Below are positions 1 to 8,255 of a stretch of 18,709 nt of DNA, piece by piece; position 1 is the stretch's first letter, and each line of letters opens with the position of its first letter. The translations under genes and the position numbers were made by a program. The notes under the pieces are model-generated. The model worked only from the letters and a program-made list of their open reading frames with translations. It was not told the origin of the DNA and made no database searches. Source of the DNA: an uncultured Mycoplasmatota bacterium. GTDB taxonomy: Bacteria > Bacillota_I > Bacilli_A > RF39 > UBA660. The DNA lies in contig CAMGAM010000009.1 in assembly GCA_946007485.1 (NCBI GenBank), forward strand, positions 1 to 18,709, read 5' to 3'.

Positions 1-17
1 CTAATCACTCGAATAAG

Positions 18-46
18 ATTATATCATAAACAACTGTTTTTATCAA
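18..46 (-). promoter_or_regulatory. Sigma-A promoter reading out of the left edge
   Basis: On the minus strand a -35 box TTGATA (41-46) is separated by exactly 17 bases from a -10 box TATAAT (18-23), with an extended -10 TG one base upstream. The predicted start is near position 11, so it would drive a gene beyond the left edge. It begins four bases past the stop codon of the large surface protein, with no terminator hairpin between them. Confidence 0.7.
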
Positions 47-50
47 ATAT

Positions 51-3000
51 TCACTCTAACCATACTGCATATAAGTTAAGTGTCTGTTGAAATCTTGAAG
101 TACTTCCCTTTCCCTTTAAATATATATTATAGTAAAATGAATTATTACTGATACTAGTTAAATCGATACTAGCATCCTTTATATTTCCTTCTGTATTACT
201 AATGGCATAACTTCTTAATGCGGTATATCTATTAACAGGAGTAGCCACTAAATCAAATTCTGATGAATATGTATATGTTGTACTAGTTAAAGTCAAACTA
301 TATCTTGACTTAATATTTACATAACTACCTTTAACTATACTATTACTAAAATAATAAGATCTAGCATTAACTCTTAAAATTATTGATGAAGTTCCCGTTC
401 CAACCATTGTAGCATAACTATTACCTGTAGTTAAATCACTTTCATATTCTGCATAAACAGAATCTCCAGAACGATAATATGCTGCACTACTAATTCCTCC
501 AGTCATACTATATAAACTCTCCGTTGAATCATCGCCATTACCATACCAATAAATTGCCCCATCTGGATAAAAATTAATCACCTCAGTATCATCATCAATA
601 ACAATCCTTTTACTATAATTATCGCTATTATTACTAGTATCCATAGCAACACCTGAAATAAACAAATATTCTCCATTATCTAAAGAACTACTTCCCCTAC
701 CAGTACTATCTGTAGTAATAGTTCCAAATACTTCCCCAGTAGACAAATATGCTACATCTATTGTATCATTAACAGCCCCATTGACTTGAATTTCCCTTGT
801 TTCAAGTACTGTACTGCCACTAATAATACTTACATTACCTGCATTATCAGTTAACTGTACACATACATAATAAGTTCCACTAGTATAAGAACCTAAAAAA
901 TTATATTCACTATTACTAGAAGAAACATATCCATTACTTGGACAACTTGCGTTATCTTTTTGATAATAGTATCCATAACTAACTATTCCACTGTCATTAT
1001 CACTTGCTGATACTACCGCATCAATTACTGTATTTGTTGCATTAACAGAAACCGTTCCAGAAGGAGCTGTATTATCCAAATACATATCACTAGAAAATAT
1101 CGTATTAGCATCTAATACACTACCTTCTTTATCACTAATACTATCTTCATTACATACATATAGTTTTCCCGGACCAGATTCCCCATTTTCACCACTAATA
1201 GAAACATCCACTGATTTAGAAGTAGAACTAATAATTGAAGATACTGAAAAACTAGTACTATTTGTTAAATCACTACAGCTAACTGGAGTTAAACTCCATC
1301 CATATTTTAAATTGTAAGTTCCTGAAGATAAACTAGTATCGCCCACAACTGATACCGTTAATGTTGCATTTTTACTTTTTGAATATGTCGTTGGATCAGT
1401 TATTGATATACTAATTTCTGGTGGATTTGAATTTTTCAAATACATCTTTTCACTAAGTGTCGTTGAAGATAATGAATTACTTGCCACATCACTAATTGAA
1501 GTAGCATTACAAATATAAAGATAGCCTTCTCCTGATTTATTAGTTATAGGAATTTCTACACTCATAGAACTTACTCCAGAATTACTAACTGTAATTTGTG
1601 TAGAATTGGCCATACTACCACATTTTGGCTTAAGCCCTATCGTTGTTTTCGTACTCCATTCATATTCTATCTCATAAGTTCCAGATAACAATCCAGATAC
1701 TGAATCCGAAATAGTCACTATTCCTGTATTCTCATTTAATAAAGTTGTTCCATTATTAACTACTAAACTAATCTCCGGATTTCCCGTATCCATATACATA
1801 TCAGCAGAAAGAAGCTTACCACTTGTAATTATATTCCCTGCTCCATCAGCCACATCAGATGGATTACATACATATAACTTACCAATTCCATTACCAGATG
1901 TAATATTAATATTCGCTACCACTGAATTACCACTAGAAGTAGTCGTAGTACTCTTAGTTAAATCAGCACAAGTTAATTCCGTTGTACTAAAATCATACTT
2001 AATAGTTTGAGCTGAACTAAAACCAGCACCACCACTATCAGTTATTGTTAATACCCCAACATGCCTATTCTTGTAAGTAGTTCCCTCGCTAACCTCTAAA
2101 GTCATATCTGGAGAAATGTTATCTAAATACACCGCTTCACTAAATAACTGATTAGCACTTAATACATTGTTATTTGTATCACTTATTGTCGTCGTATTAC
2201 AAACATATAAATTACCAGCACCAGTATCATTAGATATATTTATCGTTTTACTAACACTCTTATCACCATTATTAGCACTAATTGTAATTATTTTTGTTAA
2301 ATCATTGCAACTAAGTTCTTCTGTACTCCAATCATATTTTAAACTATATGTTCCCTGACTAAGGCCAAACCCAGCATCTTCAATAGAAATTTCTACATCT
2401 TGATTCTTTTCATAAACTCTTCCATTAGATGGCTTAATCTTAATCGTAGGTACTCCATTATCTAAATACATATAATCACTAGCAACTTTTAAAGTTGATA
2501 CTTTATTTCCAGAAATATCTATAATACTCTCATTAGGACAAGCATAAATTTTTCCTTCTCCATCATATCCAGAAACAATTACACTCACACTAGCACTAGG
2601 AGCACCATTTGAAATATCGATACTAACTGTATTCGTCGATGGAATATCTCTACAGCCAAGAGATGAAGTACTCCAAGCATATTTAATCGTATAAGTACCA
2701 CCTTTTAAATATGATGGGCCACTATCTTCAACCAAAAATGTTGCTTCTTTACTACTAGAAAAATTTTGTCCATCATTGACACTAACACTAAGAGTTGGTA
2801 CTACTGTATCAAATAAATATATCCCCGGTGATCTTGTCGTAACTGATTTATTAGAAGAACTATCCTTAATTCCCTCATACACACATAAATAATATCCTCC
2901 ATTAAGTCCACTTATTCCAATAATATTACTTCCAATCGTATATATCGAAGCTGTTGCTGATTTAGATGATAAAACTTTATTATCCAATTCAACTGATAAA

Positions 3001-4376
3001 GTATAATCAGCTGCATTCGTAGAACAAATTTCTTCCTTTTGCCAACGATAATTTATAGATTGTGAAGGCCTAACCCCAACATTATCCGATACCGTTATTG
3101 TAATTACATTAGCCAACCCATAATCACTTGAATATTCTGGATTAAAAGTAATCACTGGTATCATCTTATCAGCCGAAGAAAGTAAAAGAGAACCCGATTC
3201 AACATTTGCACTATTAACATTTGATGCCATATCACTAATAGCTCCACTATTCAAAATTATTTCTGTCTGTCCATTTGTTGATATTGAATTTCCAAGTATT
3301 GTTAAAACATATTTATATCCATTAGTTATCGGATACTCTTCTATATTTGAAGAAAGTTCAACTCCTGAATTTGACAATGTAAAATTATTAATATCCAGTG
3401 CATTTGAAGAAATCCCTATTCCAGAATCAATACATGTAAGTTCAACTGTCGCACTTTCTCCATTAGCAATCGTATCAGTACTAAATTCTCCAAATGTACA
3501 AACTGGTGACACATCATCTATTTCTGATACTGTAACCTGTCGATTAACAACTATATCTACCGAATCCTTAAACCATACATAATAATTACCAACAGAATTA
3601 GTAATATATTTTAAATTATATTGTGAAGAATTACTTGATATATTTTCCCATGTCGTTGGTTCTTCATCAGTAGTAGTAACTGCATAAGAAGTAACTGTTC
3701 GATCATCTGCCGTAATTGCTCTTGCATTAATCATCTGATAACTAGTACTTGCAGACATAATTTGTAAACTTTCGACAGTTTCTGCAGAACCACCATTCAT
3801 CACACATTCTCCATCTAAAGAAAAATTAAATATTTGACCTGCTGTCTCTATATTTGTTTCCAACGCATCTAACCATATCCATAAATAATATGTTTCACTA
3901 GTTGTTGATATATATTCTTTTGAAGTAAGTAATTCTACTTTATCTCCAACCGTTTTTCCATAAAAATTTCCACTAGAAACTACTGAAGAAGTATTACTTT
4001 CACTACTCTTAGTCAGTGCATACTTAAAATTTTGACTATTAGACAAACCATTACCTATTTCATTTATATCTAGCCATAAATTCATATAAATTAATTTATC
4101 AGAAGTATTTATAATTGATGAAATAACTACTTCTCGCTTAATATAATTACCACTTGTCACATCAGATACCGTTGTAGGTATAATTCTAGCATCACCACTC
4201 GTTATATTGCCACCAATATCAGCTGCACATGAAAATTCTGAATTAAAAGACAAAGTAATCCCTGTCTTTTGACTCGCACTACTTTGCCAAGTATAATAAG
4301 CCAAAGTTCCACCAAACAGTGTAAATATAATAAATAAAAAAATTAAGATCATAAGTACTTTAACATTTTTTTTCAT
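51..4376 (-). CDS. Large secreted surface protein: TasA/SipW-like N-terminal module plus tandem Ig-like repeats
   Basis: A 1441-residue predicted exported protein. Residues 1-27 form a signal peptide (Lys start, long hydrophobic run, then GGTLAYYTW), resembling the signal peptides of SipW-processed TasA/camelysin proteins. Residues 28-191 form a beta-rich module ending in Cys that is paralogous to the start of the protein at 16452-18230. Two looser Ig-like domains follow (about 290-520). Then come five tandem units of about 110-120 residues (about 522-1100), each with a YDWST-type strand followed by a Cys, a GKLYVCN-type strand and a YLDN linker; then a partial unit and a C-terminal beta domain ending LYAVWLE. 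No LPXTG motif or C-terminal membrane anchor is visible. The ATG is preceded by GAGAGG at 6-base spacing and by its own promoter; the stop is TGA. A structural, adhesin or matrix role is inferred; the ligand is unknown. Confidence 0.85.
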   Translation of the reverse strand: MKKNVKVLMILIFLFIIFTLFGGTLAYYTWQSSASQKTGITLSFNSEFSCAADIGGNITSGDARIIPTTVSDVTSGNYIKREVVISSIINTSDKLIYMNLWLDINEIGNGLSNSQNFKYALTKSSESNTSSVVSSGNFYGKTVGDKVELLTSKEYISTTSETYYLWIWLDALETNIETAGQIFNFSLDGECVMNGGSAETVESLQIMSASTSYQMINARAITADDRTVTSYAVTTTDEEPTTWENISSNSSQYNLKYITNSVGNYYVWFKDSVDIVVNRQVTVSEIDDVSPVCTFGEFSTDTIANGESATVELTCIDSGIGISSNALDINNFTLSNSGVELSSNIEEYPITNGYKYVLTILGNSISTNGQTEIILNSGAISDMASNVNSANVESGSLLLSSADKMIPVITFNPEYSSDYGLANVITITVSDNVGVRPSQSINYRWQKEEICSTNAADYTLSVELDNKVLSSKSATASIYTIGSNIIGISGLNGGYYLCVYEGIKDSSSNKSVTTRSPGIYLFDTVVPTLSVSVNDGQNFSSSKEATFLVEDSGPSYLKGGTYTIKYAWSTSSLGCRDIPSTNTVSIDISNGAPSASVSVIVSGYDGEGKIYACPNESIIDISGNKVSTLKVASDYMYLDNGVPTIKIKPSNGRVYEKNQDVEISIEDAGFGLSQGTYSLKYDWSTEELSCNDLTKIITISANNGDKSVSKTINISNDTGAGNLYVCNTTTISDTNNNVLSANQLFSEAVYLDNISPDMTLEVSEGTTYKNRHVGVLTITDSGGAGFSSAQTIKYDFSTTELTCADLTKSTTTTSSGNSVVANINITSGNGIGKLYVCNPSDVADGAGNIITSGKLLSADMYMDTGNPEISLVVNNGTTLLNENTGIVTISDSVSGLLSGTYEIEYEWSTKTTIGLKPKCGSMANSTQITVSNSGVSSMSVEIPITNKSGEGYLYICNATSISDVASNSLSSTTLSEKMYLKNSNPPEISISITDPTTYSKSKNATLTVSVVGDTSLSSGTYNLKYGWSLTPVSCSDLTNSTSFSVSSIISSTSKSVDVSISGENGESGPGKLYVCNEDSISDKEGSVLDANTIFSSDMYLDNTAPSGTVSVNATNTVIDAVVSASDNDSGIVSYGYYYQKDNASCPSNGYVSSSNSEYNFLGSYTSGTYYVCVQLTDNAGNVSIISGSTVLETREIQVNGAVNDTIDVAYLSTGEVFGTITTDSTGRGSSSLDNGEYLFISGVAMDTSNNSDNYSKRIVIDDDTEVINFYPDGAIYWYGNGDDSTESLYSMTGGISSAAYYRSGDSVYAEYESDLTTGNSYATMVGTGTSSIILRVNARSYYFSNSIVKGSYVNIKSRYSLTLTSTTYTYSSEFDLVATPVNRYTALRSYAISNTEGNIKDASIDLTSISNNSFYYNIYLKGKGSTSRFQQTLNLYAVWLE
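1077..2815 (-). repeat. Five tandem ~340-360 bp coding repeats (Ig-like units)
   Basis: Within the surface-protein gene, five units start at about 2815, 2455, 2120, 1790 and 1435 (minus-strand order) and the array ends near 1077. Each encodes a P-x-[IL]-x-[IVL] strand, a D-x-G loop, GTYxxKYxWS, a Cys a few residues on, a glycine-rich turn before LYVCN, and a closing [MV]YLDN. The units have diverged (YVCN, YACP, YICN) but keep two Cys each, so an intradomain disulfide is plausible. Boundaries are approximate. Confidence 0.75.
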
Positions 4377-4416
4377 GATAAACCTCTCACTAACTACACC
4401 CTACTACACTAATAAA

Positions 4417-4446
4417 ATTATAACAAATAATGTAAATTATTGTCAA
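4417..4446 (-). promoter_or_regulatory. Promoter of the large surface-protein gene
   Basis: Minus-strand TTGACA (4441-4446) and TATAAT (4417-4422) are separated by 18 bases, both boxes matching sigma-A consensus. The predicted start is about 35 bases upstream of the ATG at 4376. A second TTGACA lies at 4481-4486, but no -10 box sits at a usable distance from it. Confidence 0.75.
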
Positions 4447-4484
4447 TGCAAGTATATATTAACCAACACATTTTAAAATATGTC

Positions 4485-4516
4485 AAAAAAAATCGCATTA
4501 AGTTATTATTTAATGC
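4485..4516 (-). terminator. Intrinsic terminator of pnp
   Basis: On the minus strand a 7-bp stem GCATTAA/TTAATGC (4510-4516 with 4495-4501) and an 8-base loop are followed by GA and eight T residues (4485-4492). It begins 10 bases past the pnp stop and precedes the promoter of the surface-protein gene, so the two are separate transcription units. Confidence 0.75.
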
Positions 4517-4526
4517 AACTTTTCAT

Positions 4527-6719
4527 TTATTCTAAAGTATTTTTCCCTTCTTCTTTAAATTCATTATCCTTCTTAAGTCTATTTCTAAGAAGTACTTCTT
4601 TTCTTGATAAATTTAATTTACCTTTCTTATCATATCCTGTAGCTATTGCCAAAACTTCATCTCCAACTGATACTACATCACTAGTCTTATTAACTCTATT
4701 TATATCAAGTTGTGATATATGAATTAATCCTTCCATTCCAGGCCACACTTCTACAAATGCTCCAAAATCTTGAATATCAACTACTTTACAGTTATATATC
4801 TTTCCAATCTCTACTTCTCTAGCAATATTCTCAATTCTCTCTCTTGTCTTATCAATAACTTCCCTATCCATATGATATATCATTACTCTTCCATCATCTT
4901 CTAAATCAACTTTAACAGCCTTATCATCATTAACTGATATAACTCCACTACATTCTTGAATAATCTTGGTAATCATTTCTCCACCACGTCCAATAACATC
5001 TTTAATCTTATCTGGATTAATCATAAATGTACAAGTCTTTGGTGCATAAATAGATACTTCTTTTCTAGGTTCTGGAATTTGCTTCTCAATAACATCAAGT
5101 ATTTGCATACGAGCCTTCTTAGCCTGAGCTAAAGCTTCTTTTAATATTTGTTTATTTATTCCACTAATCTTTATATCCATCTGTAAAGCTGTAATACCAT
5201 CTCTTGTTCCAGCCACTTTAAAATCCATATCTCCAAGATGATCTTCAAGTCCTTGAATATCAGTAAGTACTGTATATTCTTCACCACTAGTAATAAGTCC
5301 CATTGCAATCCCTGCTACTGGCTTTTTAATTGGTACTCCTGCTGCCATTAAAGCCATACATCCAGAACATATTGTAGCCTGACTAGATGAACCATTTGAT
5401 TCAAGTATCTCAGATACTACTCTTATCGTATAAGGAAATTCTTCTTCTGAAGGAATTACATATGATAAAGCTCTTTCTCCTAAAGCACCATGTCCAATTT
5501 CTCTTCTTCCAGGTGATCCATATCTTCCAGTTTCTCCAACAGAAAATGCTGGAAAATTATAATGAAGCATAAATCTTTTCTCATCTTCAATTCCAAGACC
5601 ATCTAATACTTGATGTTCTCCTAAAGCCCCCAAAGTAACAGTTGCTAAACTCTGAGTTTGACCTCTTGTAAATAGTGCACTACCATGACATCTTGGAAGT
5701 AAATCTATATCCGTAGATAATGGTCTAATTTCATCCATTGCTCTACCATCAGCTCTCGTTTTCTCTAAAACTGTAATATTTCTAAATATTTCATATTCTA
5801 TATCACTAAAGATAAGTAATACTTTTGTAATAAGTTCTTTATATTCATCAGGTTTCATACTATCTTCATACAATTCTTTATACTTATTAACTAAATCTTC
5901 CTTAACCTTATCAATTGCTTCATATTTCTCAATCTTATCCTTAATTCTCAAAGATGAATCTATTCTTTCTCTACAAAAATCAGATACTTCCTCTCTTAAT
6001 GAATCAGTTATTTCTAACTTATCATATTCCATCTTTTCTACTCCAATTGCTTCAATTATTTCTTCTTCAAAAGCAATTAGTTCCTTAATAGCTTCATGTC
6101 CAAACATTAAAGCTTCAAGCATATCATCTTCTGATACTTCATTAGCACCAGCTTCTACCATATTAATAGCTTCCTTAGTACCAGCTACTGTCAAATCTAA
6201 ATCAGATACTTCTGCTTGTTCAACCGTTGGATTAATTACAAATTCTCCATTAACCCTTCCTACTTTAACAGCTGCTACTGGACCATTAAAAGGAACCTTA
6301 CTAATAGATACACTAAGTGAAGATCCAAATAAAGCTGTAAGTTCTGGCGAGTTATCTTTATCAACTGATAATACAGTATTAACTATCTGTACTTCATTTC
6401 TAAAATCTTCTGGAAATAAAGGACGAAGTGGTCTATCAATCATTCTTGCTGCTAAAGTAGCTGCATCCGTAGGTCTACCTTCTCTTTTAATAAATCCTCC
6501 AGGTATCTTTCCAACTGAATATAATTTTTCATTATAAAGTACCATAAGTGGAAAAAAATCAGATAACAAATTAGCAGTATTTGATACAACCGTTGTTGAT
6601 AAAATAACAGTATCTCCATATCTTACAAGTACCGCTCCATGAGCTTGCTTTGCTACTTCTCCATGTTCTACAACCAATTCTCTTCCCCTAAAATTAAATT
6701 TAAATACTCTCTTTTCCAT
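4527..6719 (-). CDS. pnp: Polyribonucleotide nucleotidyltransferase (PNPase)
   Basis: PNPase is the 3'-5' phosphorolytic exoribonuclease that degrades mRNA to nucleoside diphosphates, normally as a trimer with a central channel. The 730-residue length fits the family (about 700). Domains in order: first RNase PH-like domain (VLVRYGDTVILST, RPLRPLFP); helical linker (about 210-315); catalytic second RNase PH-like domain (YGSPGRREIGHGALGERAL, then DIQGLEDHLGDMDFKVAGT with its Asp cluster); KH domain with the GRGG loop near 576; S1 RNA-binding domain (GKIYNCKVVDIQDFGAFVEV, about 620-690); and a charged tail. The ATG is preceded by AAAGAGG at about 5 bases. It follows rpsO by 59 bases, the conserved rpsO-pnp order, with a hairpin between them. 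A close match to the family with no missing motif. Confidence 0.98.
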   Translation of the reverse strand: MEKRVFKFNFRGRELVVEHGEVAKQAHGAVLVRYGDTVILSTTVVSNTANLLSDFFPLMVLYNEKLYSVGKIPGGFIKREGRPTDAATLAARMIDRPLRPLFPEDFRNEVQIVNTVLSVDKDNSPELTALFGSSLSVSISKVPFNGPVAAVKVGRVNGEFVINPTVEQAEVSDLDLTVAGTKEAINMVEAGANEVSEDDMLEALMFGHEAIKELIAFEEEIIEAIGVEKMEYDKLEITDSLREEVSDFCRERIDSSLRIKDKIEKYEAIDKVKEDLVNKYKELYEDSMKPDEYKELITKVLLIFSDIEYEIFRNITVLEKTRADGRAMDEIRPLSTDIDLLPRCHGSALFTRGQTQSLATVTLGALGEHQVLDGLGIEDEKRFMLHYNFPAFSVGETGRYGSPGRREIGHGALGERALSYVIPSEEEFPYTIRVVSEILESNGSSSQATICSGCMALMAAGVPIKKPVAGIAMGLITSGEEYTVLTDIQGLEDHLGDMDFKVAGTRDGITALQMDIKISGINKQILKEALAQAKKARMQILDVIEKQIPEPRKEVSIYAPKTCTFMINPDKIKDVIGRGGEMITKIIQECSGVISVNDDKAVKVDLEDDGRVMIYHMDREVIDKTRERIENIAREVEIGKIYNCKVVDIQDFGAFVEVWPGMEGLIHISQLDINRVNKTSDVVSVGDEVLAIATGYDKKGKLNLSRKEVLLRNRLKKDNEFKEEGKNTLE

Positions 6720-6734
6720 TTTAACCTCTTTCTA

Positions 6735-6762
6735 ACAATAAAGACACTCAAAAAAGAGTGCC
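6735..6762 (-). terminator. Weak terminator or attenuator between rpsO and pnp
   Basis: The minus strand has GGCACTC paired with GAGTGTC (6756-6762 with 6743-6749, one G-T pair) around a six-T loop, followed by TTTATTG. The T-tract is short, so partial read-through into pnp is likely. It could also be a processing site, as the rpsO-pnp junction is in Escherichia coli. Confidence 0.55.
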
Positions 6763-6778
6763 TACTTTATTATAATAA

Positions 6779-7048
6779 TTATTTTCTAAGTCCAAGTTCC
6801 TTAACAACTTCACGATACTTTTTAACATCATTCTTAAGTAAATAGTTAAGTAAACTTCTTCTCTTACCAACTTTAATTAAAAGTCCTCTTTTAGAATGCT
6901 TATCTTGCTTATTCTTATTTAAGTGTTCAGTTAAAGCATTAATTTCTTCAGTTAAAATTGCTATTTGAACTTCTGGAGAACCAGTATCTTTTTCATCTCT
7001 AGCAAATTTCTTAATAATCTTTGTCTTTGTCTCTTTAGTTAAAGCCAT
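6779..7048 (-). CDS. rpsO: 30S ribosomal protein S15
   Basis: S15 is a primary binder of the 16S rRNA central domain and helps form bridges to the 50S subunit. At 89 residues it is exactly family length, with the typical start MALTKETKTKIIKKFARDEKDTGSPEVQIA, the central EHLNKNKQDKHSKRGL loop that contacts the three-way junction of 16S rRNA, and an ending YREVVKELGLRK. The start is certain: AAAGGAGG precedes the ATG at optimal spacing. It has its own promoter at 7133-7161 and a structured leader of about 78 bases, and is followed by a weak hairpin and then pnp. Confidence 0.98.
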   Translation of the reverse strand: MALTKETKTKIIKKFARDEKDTGSPEVQIAILTEEINALTEHLNKNKQDKHSKRGLLIKVGKRRSLLNYLLKNDVKKYREVVKELGLRK

Positions 7049-7126
7049 TTTTCTTACCTCCTTTATCTATATTTTCACCTATATCCTCGTATCCGTAAGG
7101 AGTACAAAACACCAAGAAATAGGAAC
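7049..7126 (-). promoter_or_regulatory. Candidate S15 autoregulatory leader of rpsO
   Basis: The predicted untranslated leader can form an outer stem CCTAT/ATAGG (7119-7123 with 7078-7082) that encloses an inner TCCT/AGGA hairpin (7098-7101 with 7084-7087) just upstream of the ribosome binding site. Bacterial S15 commonly represses its own mRNA through such leaders, and Firmicutes have a known class. The pairing is visible here; membership of that class is inferred from position only. Confidence 0.4.
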
Positions 7127-7132
7127 ATACTA

Positions 7133-7161
7133 ATAATACACTATTATTTCATTTTATGCAA
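7133..7161 (-). promoter_or_regulatory. Promoter of rpsO-pnp
   Basis: Minus-strand TTGCAT (7156-7161), a 17-base spacer and TATTAT (7133-7138). Each box is one or two bases off consensus. It lies between the rpsI terminator and rpsO, so rpsO-pnp is a unit of its own. Confidence 0.6.
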
Positions 7162-7201
7162 GTATTTTTACAAAATATCCAAATATTTTTTATATAATAC
7201 C

Positions 7202-7234
7202 AAAAGAAAACTCGAAAAACAAAGTTTTCGAGTT
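7202..7234 (-). terminator. Intrinsic terminator of rplM-rpsI
   Basis: A 10-bp perfect stem AACTCGAAAA/TTTTCGAGTT (7225-7234 with 7209-7218) with a six-base loop lies 12 bases past the rpsI stop and is followed on the minus strand by TTCTTTTG. Confidence 0.8.
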
Positions 7235-7246
7235 AAATTTATTTTT

Positions 7247-7672
7247 TTATCTCTTACTAAATTGTGGAGCTCTTCTAGCAGCTTTAAGACCTGGTTTCTT
7301 TCTTTCCTTACTTCTAGGATCTCTAGTAACCATTCCAGCCTTTTTAAGAATTTTACGATAACTATCTTCATTCTTTTCATTTTCTTTATCATATTCAAGT
7401 AATGCTCTCGTAATTCCTAATCTAATAGCACCAGTTTGTCCTGAAAATCCACCACCAGATACATTACAATCAATATCAAAAGTTTCTAAATTATTAGTAA
7501 GTTCTAATGGTTGTTTTAAATCCATAACTAGTACTTCAAATGGCATATATTCATTGACATCTCTACCATTTACAGTAATTTTTCCACTTCCTGGTACAAG
7601 TCTAACTCTAGCAACAGAACTTTTTCTTCTACCAGTTCCTAAAAATACTCTACTATTATCTTTCTTTGCCAT
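7247..7672 (-). CDS. rpsI: 30S ribosomal protein S9
   Basis: S9 binds the head of the 30S subunit, and its C-terminal tail reaches the P-site tRNA anticodon loop. The 141-residue product carries the family pattern: GTGRRKSSVARVRLVPGSG near the N-terminus, NVSGGGFSGQTGAIRLGITRAL in the middle, and the invariant tail APQFSKR. It is about ten residues longer than the common ~130, partly from a charged insert ENEKNEDS near residue 112. It lies two bases after the rplM stop, so its ribosome binding site (AGGGAGAG) is inside the end of rplM, indicating translational coupling. The unit ends at the hairpin at 7202-7234. Confidence 0.98.
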   Translation of the reverse strand: MAKKDNSRVFLGTGRRKSSVARVRLVPGSGKITVNGRDVNEYMPFEVLVMDLKQPLELTNNLETFDIDCNVSGGGFSGQTGAIRLGITRALLEYDKENEKNEDSYRKILKKAGMVTRDPRSKERKKPGLKAARRAPQFSKR

Positions 7673-7674
7673 AA

Positions 7675-8112
7675 TTATTCTCTCCCTACCTTAACTTCCT
7701 TTGGTTGTTGTGCCATATGTGGATGAGTACTTCCTTCATATACAAATAATTTCTTATACATTTGTCTTCCTAATCTATTATGTGGAAGCATTCCCTTTAC
7801 TGCTCTTTCTACCATTTCTACTGGATAACTTTCAACCATTTCCTTAGCAGTTCTTGTTCTAAGACCACCAGCATATCTACTATGATCGTAATACTTCTTT
7901 CCTTTTAACTTATTTCCTGTTAATAATACGTCTTTAGCATTAATAATAATAATATAATCGCCGCAATCAATGTGAGGTGTATAAGTTGGTTTATGCTTTC
8001 CTCTTAACATTGATGCTGCTTTTGCTGCTACTCTACCTAACGCTACATCTTTAGCATCGATAACATACCAATCTCTAGCAACAGTTTCTTTACTTTGCAT
8101 AAATGTCTTCAT
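7675..8112 (-). CDS. rplM: 50S ribosomal protein L13
   Basis: L13 is an early-assembling 50S protein that binds 23S rRNA. Family motifs: RDWYVIDAKDVALGRVAAKAASMLRGKHKPTYTPHIDCGDY, LLTGNKLKGKKYYDHSRYAGG, and VKGMLPHNRLGRQMYKKLFVYEGSTHPHMAQQP. The frame opens at 8127, but I place the start at the ATG ending at 8112. The upstream ATG overlaps the sequence AAGGAG, which then sits six bases before the ATG at 8112 as an ideal ribosome binding site; the upstream ATG has none well placed. The chosen start gives 145 residues beginning MKTFMQSK, the usual L13 length and start. It is cotranscribed with rpsI from the consensus promoter at 8205-8233. Confidence 0.96.
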   Translation of the reverse strand: MKTFMQSKETVARDWYVIDAKDVALGRVAAKAASMLRGKHKPTYTPHIDCGDYIIIINAKDVLLTGNKLKGKKYYDHSRYAGGLRTRTAKEMVESYPVEMVERAVKGMLPHNRLGRQMYKKLFVYEGSTHPHMAQQPKEVKVGRE

Positions 8113-8198
8113 TTTTTTCTCCTTCATTCTTAATATAAATTTATCCTTTCAATTTCCGTGTTCCCAATACGTAAATCAATTAGATATAAAATGTACCG
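8113..8198 (-). promoter_or_regulatory. Candidate L13 autoregulatory leader of rplM-rpsI
   Basis: The predicted leader of about 85 bases can fold an 11-position stem, TTGATTTACGT with ACGGAAATTGA (8169-8179 with 8149-8159; one A-G mismatch and two G-T pairs), capped by a nine-base loop. Low-GC Gram-positives have a known L13 leader upstream of rplM. Location and structure agree, but I could not match the consensus. Confidence 0.4.
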
Positions 8199-8204
8199 AT
8201 TATG

Positions 8205-8233
8205 ATTATATTAAATATTTATTATTTTGTCAA
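8205..8233 (-). promoter_or_regulatory. Perfect-consensus promoter of rplM-rpsI
   Basis: Minus-strand TTGACA (8228-8233), exactly 17 bases, then TATAAT (8205-8210). Both hexamers are perfect sigma-A consensus, as expected for ribosomal protein genes. The -35 box starts one base past the T-tract of the upstream operon's terminator. Confidence 0.88.
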
Positions 8234-8255
8234 GAAAAAATGCCAAATTGGCATT
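8234..8255 (-). terminator. Intrinsic terminator of the coiled-coil operon
   Basis: Minus-strand AATGCCA/TGGCATT (8249-8255 with 8239-8245), a 7-bp stem with a three-base loop, then a T-run whose first bases are the end of the stem and which ends at 8235. The stem uses two bases of the TAA stop of the 80-residue gene, and the T-tract abuts the rplM -35 box. Confidence 0.8.

Noticed and set aside
51..53. Mycoplasma-type code with TGA as tryptophan
   Set aside because: The surface protein and recO both end naturally at TGA, tryptophans in recognised motifs are encoded by TGG, and readthrough would add only a few meaningless residues.
1077..2815. Regular repeats that might suggest a CRISPR array
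   Set aside because: The units are ~350 bp, coding and in frame; there are no short identical repeats with unique spacers.
4481..4486. A second TTGACA as an extra promoter for the large surface protein
   Set aside because: No acceptable -10 box lies 15-19 bases downstream; the T-run it belongs to is the pnp terminator.
6769..6774. TATAAT between rpsO and pnp as a pnp promoter
   Set aside because: The nearest -35-like TTGGAC is only 15 bases away and inside the rpsO coding end; evidence is too weak to list.
7168..7398. A 76-codon minus-strand frame overlapping rpsI
   Set aside because: It lies in another frame of rpsI and over its terminator, with no ribosome binding site; rpsI is certain.
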